Below are positions 4,514 to 7,686 of a DNA stretch of 7,686 bases, one piece after another. The stretch covers positions 1 through 7,686 of the forward strand of contig PFCU01000044.1 in assembly GCA_002763155.1 (NCBI GenBank), read 5' to 3'. The position numbers and the translations under genes are program-made. The DNA is from Candidatus Pacearchaeota archaeon CG10_big_fil_rev_8_21_14_0_10_30_48 (lineage in GTDB: Archaea; Nanobdellota; Nanobdellia; Pacearchaeales; GW2011-AR1). How positions within the stretch are numbered: position 1 is the stretch's first letter; every line of letters begins with the position of its first letter. The notes under the pieces were generated by a model that saw only the letters and a list, made by a program, of their open reading frames with translations, was not told the DNA's origin and searched no databases.

Positions 4514-5796
4514 GGAGTCAATCTTTCTCTATCTCTCGGAAATAAAACAGCTTCTCGAATATTCGGCAACCCTAACAAAACCATTGTCAATCTTTCAACT
4601 CCAACACCCCAACCAGCATGAGGCGGAGCACCGAATCTAAAACTATCAATATAAGATTTAAAATCTTTAGGATTAAGTCCTTTAACTTTTAATCTTTTTT
4701 CTAATAACTCAGGAATATGAACTCGTTGTCCTCCTGAACTAATTTCCATACCATTATAAATCGCGTCAAACCCATTACTCAAAATAGCGTCGACTTTCGC
4801 ATCTTTTGGCATAATATAAAACGGTTTTCCAGCCATCGGCCAGTCATGAACAAAAACAATTGTATTCGGAAACAACTCATTCAATTTCTTTTCGCCTTCT
4901 CCGGTAAGGTCATGTTCATTTGTCACAATTTTATTTTTCTTTAACAAATCATTTGTTTCCTTGAAAGTCATATATTTAACTTTAGGAATTTTCAATTGAA
5001 CTCCTAAAAGCTCCAATTCATTTTTTCTAATTTCCATAACTTCTTTAACTATAAACTGAACACATTTTGCTAAAACATCCATTACGATTTTATCATCAGC
5101 AAAACACATTTCAAAATCAAATTGCCTTGATTCATTCAAATGACGAATAGTATTATGTTTCTCAGCTCTCCAAACAGTAAACACTGCAAAAACTTTTTCC
5201 ATAGAACAAGCCAACATCTGTTTATACAACTGACAGCTCTGACTCAAATAAGCACTTTTCTCAAAATATTTCAAAGGATATAATTCTGTTCCTCCTTCAC
5301 TACTACTGCTAATAATCGACGGGAAAATCGCCTCAATCGCACCTTCTTCAGTCATAAATTTCCTATAAGCTTGCAATAACGTGCTCTGAATTTTAAAAAT
5401 CGCTTGAGCTTTTTCTCTATGTAAATCTAAAAATCGATAATCAATTCTTTTAGGTAATTCTGTTTTAGAAAAATCAGAAACATCAATCGGCAAATTAACG
5501 TCAGCTTCTGCAAGAATTTCAATCTTATCTGGTAAAATCTCTTTACCTCCCGGCGCTTTTGGAGAATCCTGAACACTGCCCTCAATTAACACAGCAGATT
5601 CTTTATTGATTTTATCCATTAAATTAAAAACTTTTTCAGGAGTTTTTCCACTTACACCTGTAACTTGAATTCTTCCAGTTCGGTCTTTCAAAACAAGGAA
5701 TTTAACTTTACTCAAATCACGACTATCATGAACCCATCCTTTAAGCAAAACTTTTCCCTTCGCCTTAAATGCATCTGCAATCAGTGTTCTTTCCAT
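4510..5796 (-). CDS. aspS: Aspartyl-tRNA synthetase, archaeal type, predicted non-discriminating (Asp/Asn)
   Basis: This class II synthetase ligates aspartate to tRNA. The 428-residue length fits the archaeal/eukaryotic type, which lacks the bacterial GAD insertion. An N-terminal OB-fold anticodon-binding domain (about residues 1-100) is followed by the catalytic core. Motifs seen are EGGTELYPLKYF, the Asp/tRNA loop QSCQLYKQ (usually QSPQLYKQ), motif 2 (VWRAEKHNTIRHLNES), ISSGGQR, and motif 3 ending GVGVERLTM then NIREAVLFPRDR. In the OB fold, H23 (GWVHDS) and P82 (PKAPGG) align with Trp26 and Lys85 of the tRNA(Asp)-specific Thermococcus enzyme. Non-discriminating archaeal enzymes carry His and Pro there. 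It should therefore also make Asp-tRNA(Asn), the substrate of the amidotransferase encoded on both sides. It lies 59 bases after gatE but has its own TATA box. Confidence 0.97.
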   Translation of the reverse strand: MERTLIADAFKAKGKVLLKGWVHDSRDLSKVKFLVLKDRTGRIQVTGVSGKTPEKVFNLMDKINKESAVLIEGSVQDSPKAPGGKEILPDKIEILAEADVNLPIDVSDFSKTELPKRIDYRFLDLHREKAQAIFKIQSTLLQAYRKFMTEEGAIEAIFPSIISSSSEGGTELYPLKYFEKSAYLSQSCQLYKQMLACSMEKVFAVFTVWRAEKHNTIRHLNESRQFDFEMCFADDKIVMDVLAKCVQFIVKEVMEIRKNELELLGVQLKIPKVKYMTFKETNDLLKKNKIVTNEHDLTGEGEKKLNELFPNTIVFVHDWPMAGKPFYIMPKDAKVDAILSNGFDAIYNGMEISSGGQRVHIPELLEKRLKVKGLNPKDFKSYIDSFRFGAPPHAGWGVGVERLTMVLLGLPNIREAVLFPRDRERLTP

Positions 5797-5817
5797 TTTA
5801 CTATCATAAAAAATATC

Positions 5818-5826
5818 TATTTAAAT
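5818..5826 (-). promoter_or_regulatory. TATA box of aspS
   Basis: ATTTAAATA on the minus strand is centred 26 bases before the ATG at 5796, so aspS can be transcribed independently of gatE as a leaderless message. Confidence 0.5.
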
Positions 5827-5833
5827 TTTGTCT

Positions 5834-5857
5834 AATCTTTTTGCCTTTGAAAAGATT
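5834..5857 (-). terminator. Inverted repeat at the gatE stop, possible terminator or processing hairpin
   Basis: AATCTTTT (5834-5841) pairs perfectly with AAAAGATT (5850-5857) around an 8-base loop. It overlaps the last base pairs of gatE and precedes the aspS promoter. The stem is AT-only apart from one pair and no clear U tract follows in the gatE direction, so a terminator role is uncertain. Confidence 0.3.
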
Positions 5858-7283
5858 ACTTCACATACTTTTTAACTATTTCCATTGCCTCTTTTCCGGA
5901 AACCTTGCCTTTAAATTCCCCAATAATAATTCCCATATACCCTCCAACATTCAACCCAGGTTTTTCCTTAACAAGTTTAATAACAAATTCCTCAATTTCA
6001 TTCAAATCAATTTTTTCTTTATTCAAAACTTCCATAACAGATTTCCCTTGAGCAATCTCAAATAAAACATCCTGTAAATGATGTTTCTGAATAATTTCTT
6101 TATTCAATGCTTTCAAAACTTCTTCTAAAACATCTAAATTCAAAACTTCCTCGATAAATTTAATATCTTTTTTTAATTTTTTTGCAAAATCCTTCGGCCA
6201 TAAAATCAACATTTTAACAATCAAATCAGCGTCCTTAGACAAAGCCCTCAATGATTTAAACTCGTCTAATAAATTTCCTTGCATAAGAAGATTAAACATC
6301 TCATCACTCAATCCCTGATTTTTCAATTCTGATTTCAAATCACTCTTCAATTTAGGTAAACGATTTTTAATTTCATTTATAGTATTTCTTGAAATTTCCA
6401 ACAAAGATAAATCAGTTTCAGGATACATTCTCGCACTTCCAGGCATCGGTCTCAAAAATTTAGTTTCCCCGTCGGGCATTGCATTACGAACTTCACTTTT
6501 TCCATTTTTATTATTTTGCTGTCTTAAAATTTCTTTTTCAATCGTCGGAATAAACATCTTAACATCTTGAAAACCTTTAATCTCAACTCGAGGATGTCCG
6601 CTAATTGAAATATTAACATCTTGTCGGATAGTTCCAATTCCACGACGAACTTTACAACTTCTCAAAATTTCTCCAATCTTCAAAGCCACTTCTTTAACTT
6701 GCTCAGGAGTTTTCAAATCAGGCGCTGTCGCAATTTCAACAAGAGGGATTCCTAATCTATCCAACCGATAAATAACTTTTTCCTCATCTCTTAAAATAAC
6801 TCTCGCAGAATCTTCTTCCAATGCAACAGTTTCAATTCTCACTTTCCCTTGAGCTGTTTCAATAAAACCATTTTGTGCAATTAACACTGTCCTCTGAAAA
6901 CCGCCAGTATTAGAACCATCAATAACTGTCTTCCTCATTATCTGACTAACTGGAAGAATCTCGCAATTCAAAAGCAAAGCAATTTGTAAAACAATATCCA
7001 AAGCATTTTTATCAATCATCTCTGGCGGTGCTTCATCAAGTTCAACTAACGAAATCGAATCATTATAACCTTGATAAATGAATTCTTTATCCAAAGAAGC
7101 CTCGTGTGCAACAGCAATATCAACATCACCAGTTTCACCAGCAATCGCGTGCAATTTCCTTTTAATAATATAATCAGGTTCATCACTTCTCAATAAACTC
7201 GGAGTTCTCGAAAAAAGTTTCCCCGAATCCAACTGCTGATGAATTTCCAATCCTGCCTTAAAACCAATTTTTTCATAATCCAT
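5856..7283 (-). CDS. gatE: GatE-type subunit of tRNA-dependent amidotransferase, lacking the AspRS-like (GAD) insertion
   Basis: GatB/GatE proteins bind the misacylated tRNA, phosphorylate its side chain and transfer ammonia from the partner glutaminase. The sequence is GatE-like rather than GatB-like: GLEIHQQLDSGKLF (residues 11-24), VELDEAPPE, DGSNTGGFQRT (122-132), RLDRLGIPLVEIATAPD (173-189), GTIRQDVNISI and RPMPGSARMYPETD (278-291). E13, H15 and E156-E157 are candidate metal/ATP-site residues. The C-terminal YqeY-like tail ends at 475. GatE is normally about 620-640 residues. The missing roughly 150 residues fall between LRQQ (253-256) and EVRNAMPDG (264-272), exactly where GatE has its AspRS-like insertion. 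No gatD is visible, while gatC and gatA are nearby. It could equally be called a GatE-like GatB. It has its own TATA box at 7304-7312. Confidence 0.9.
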   Translation of the reverse strand: MDYEKIGFKAGLEIHQQLDSGKLFSRTPSLLRSDEPDYIIKRKLHAIAGETGDVDIAVAHEASLDKEFIYQGYNDSISLVELDEAPPEMIDKNALDIVLQIALLLNCEILPVSQIMRKTVIDGSNTGGFQRTVLIAQNGFIETAQGKVRIETVALEEDSARVILRDEEKVIYRLDRLGIPLVEIATAPDLKTPEQVKEVALKIGEILRSCKVRRGIGTIRQDVNISISGHPRVEIKGFQDVKMFIPTIEKEILRQQNNKNGKSEVRNAMPDGETKFLRPMPGSARMYPETDLSLLEISRNTINEIKNRLPKLKSDLKSELKNQGLSDEMFNLLMQGNLLDEFKSLRALSKDADLIVKMLILWPKDFAKKLKKDIKFIEEVLNLDVLEEVLKALNKEIIQKHHLQDVLFEIAQGKSVMEVLNKEKIDLNEIEEFVIKLVKEKPGLNVGGYMGIIIGEFKGKVSGKEAMEIVKKYVK

Positions 7284-7303
7284 ATAATTTAAAGAAAAAT
7301 AAG

Positions 7304-7312
7304 TTATTAAAA
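7304..7312 (-). promoter_or_regulatory. TATA box of gatE
   Basis: TTTTAATAA on the minus strand is centred 25 bases before the gatE ATG at 7283. It directly abuts the stop codon of the upstream 86-residue gene. Confidence 0.45.
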
Positions 7313-7573
7313 TTAATGTCTTTGCGAAGTGTAAGTCACTTTCTCAAAAAGATGGTCAAAACCAGAAACCAAAATTTTTCTTTGAGATTCATCGTAACCT
7401 TTAAATTTAAACTCAATTCTTCTTTCATGATTAAATCCTTTTAATTCATTAGGAAATATCTTAAATAATTCCTCGAGAGATTTATATTCCCGTCTAATTC
7501 CCTGTCCTTCTTCGCCTTCATAAACAATATGCGATTTTAACAAAGAATTATAAATAACAGTTAGTTTTTTCAT
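7313..7573 (-). CDS. Unrecognised 86-residue protein upstream of gatE
   Basis: I do not recognise this protein. It is small and charged, without cysteines or membrane segments. Strand-like stretches (KKLTVIYNSLL, HIVYEG, RRIEFKFKGY) alternate with a helix (SLEELFKIFPNEL), suggesting a compact alpha/beta fold. It is followed 29 bases later by gatE on the same strand, so co-transcription is possible, but gatE also has its own promoter. No Shine-Dalgarno precedes the ATG at 7573. The position where a TATA box would be expected (around 7599) falls at the edge of the insertion-element end, so the promoter may have been replaced or altered. Confidence 0.65.
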   Translation of the reverse strand: MKKLTVIYNSLLKSHIVYEGEEGQGIRREYKSLEELFKIFPNELKGFNHERRIEFKFKGYDESQRKILVSGFDHLFEKVTYTSQRH

Positions 7574-7607
7574 GTCTGATTAAAGAAAAAGAAGAATATG
7601 ACATCCT

Positions 7608-7627
7608 CTCCACACTAAAGTGTGGAG
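7608..7627 (-). repeat. Subterminal hairpin of the IS200/IS605-like right end
   Basis: CTCCACACT (7608-7616) and AGTGTGGAG (7619-7627) form a perfect 9-bp stem around a two-base loop, stable in this AT-rich setting. IS200/IS605 elements lack terminal inverted repeats and carry such hairpins near each end. The stop codon of the partial transposase frame lies inside it. Confidence 0.65.
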
Positions 7628-7686
7628 TTTCCTGACGAGTGATGTTCATCTTGAGTTTTGACATAATTTCTTACAACATCTAATTG
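7615..7686 (-). CDS. tnpA: C-terminal 23 residues of a probable Y1 (TnpA) transposase, cut by window edge
   Basis: The frame enters at the window edge and ends in TAG at 7615-7617, inside the hairpin. The residues QLDVVRNYVKTQDEHH resemble the C-terminal catalytic helix of IS200/IS605 TnpA (pattern V-(K/R)-x-Y-(I/V)-x-x-Q), where the Tyr makes the covalent DNA link. The tail SSGNSTL is encoded by hairpin DNA. TnpA cuts and joins single-stranded DNA at the element ends. Only a short stretch is visible, so the assignment depends on this motif and the adjoining hairpin. Whether the gene is intact cannot be judged. Confidence 0.45.
   Translation of the reverse strand, partial: QLDVVRNYVKTQDEHHSSGNSTL

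Larger units (their letters stand above)
7600..7686 (-). mobile_element. Right end of a probable IS200/IS605-type insertion element (continues beyond the window)
   Basis: On the minus strand a transposase-like reading frame runs into a strong hairpin, followed by AGGATGTCA. This arrangement, and the GGATGTCA-like terminus after the hairpin, resembles right ends of archaeal IS200/IS605 elements, where a subterminal hairpin is bound by TnpA. The exact boundary, near 7600, and the left end cannot be seen. The element lies about 25 bases upstream of the 86-residue gene. Confidence 0.5.

Noticed and set aside
5769..6065. Open frame on the plus strand opposite the 3' end of gatE and the aspS start
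   Set aside because: Phe/Asn-rich shadow of the gatE coding strand, with no supporting signals.
1..7686. CRISPR array or other regularly spaced repeats
   Set aside because: No regularly recurring 20-40 base repeat with unique spacers is present; the only repeats are the pairs described.

Overview
The window looks like a piece of an AT-rich archaeal chromosome, most likely from a DPANN-type lineage (Pacearchaeota/Woesearchaeota-like; the lineage is inferred). The evidence is an archaeal-type aspartyl-tRNA synthetase, an archaea-specific GatE-type amidotransferase subunit, and a TATA-like box centred about 25-26 nt before the ATG of most first genes, the layout of leaderless archaeal promoters. 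Genes inside operons instead have ATGA overlaps or GGGAG/AGGAG ribosome binding sites.

Layout. (1) 1-1192, minus strand: gatC, an unrecognised 64-residue gene and gatA (cut by the window edge), joined by two ATGA overlaps. (2) 1141-2195, minus: a winged-helix/MNT nucleotidyltransferase gene and a HEPN gene. This looks like an MNT-HEPN toxin-antitoxin pair whose last gene overlaps gatC by 52 nt. Two near-identical 18-bp operator-like sites bracket its TATA box. (3) 2262-3066: a ribbon-helix-helix antitoxin and a MazF/PemK toxin with an 18-bp perfect palindrome in the promoter. The pair is flanked by imperfect direct repeats and by a fragment resembling the 3' end of a tRNA. (4) 3157-4513, plus: two unrecognised genes, the first a two-helix membrane protein. 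(5) 4510-7573, minus: aspS, gatE and an 86-residue unknown. (6) 7600-7686: the right end of what looks like an IS200/IS605-type element, with the last 23 codons of a probable TnpA transposase.

How the genes fit together. The AspRS has His and Pro at the two positions that mark non-discriminating archaeal enzymes, so it should charge both tRNA(Asp) and tRNA(Asn) with aspartate. GatA, GatC and the GatE-like protein could then convert Asp-tRNA(Asn) to Asn-tRNA(Asn), and perhaps Glu-tRNA(Gln) to Gln-tRNA(Gln). The GatE-like protein is about 150 residues short because the AspRS-like (GAD) insertion is absent, and its neighbours are GatA and GatC rather than GatD. This suggests a hybrid amidotransferase. 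The two toxin-antitoxin modules and the two plus-strand genes sit like an accessory island between aspS and gatC. Transcription of gatC and gatA may therefore now depend on a toxin-antitoxin promoter.
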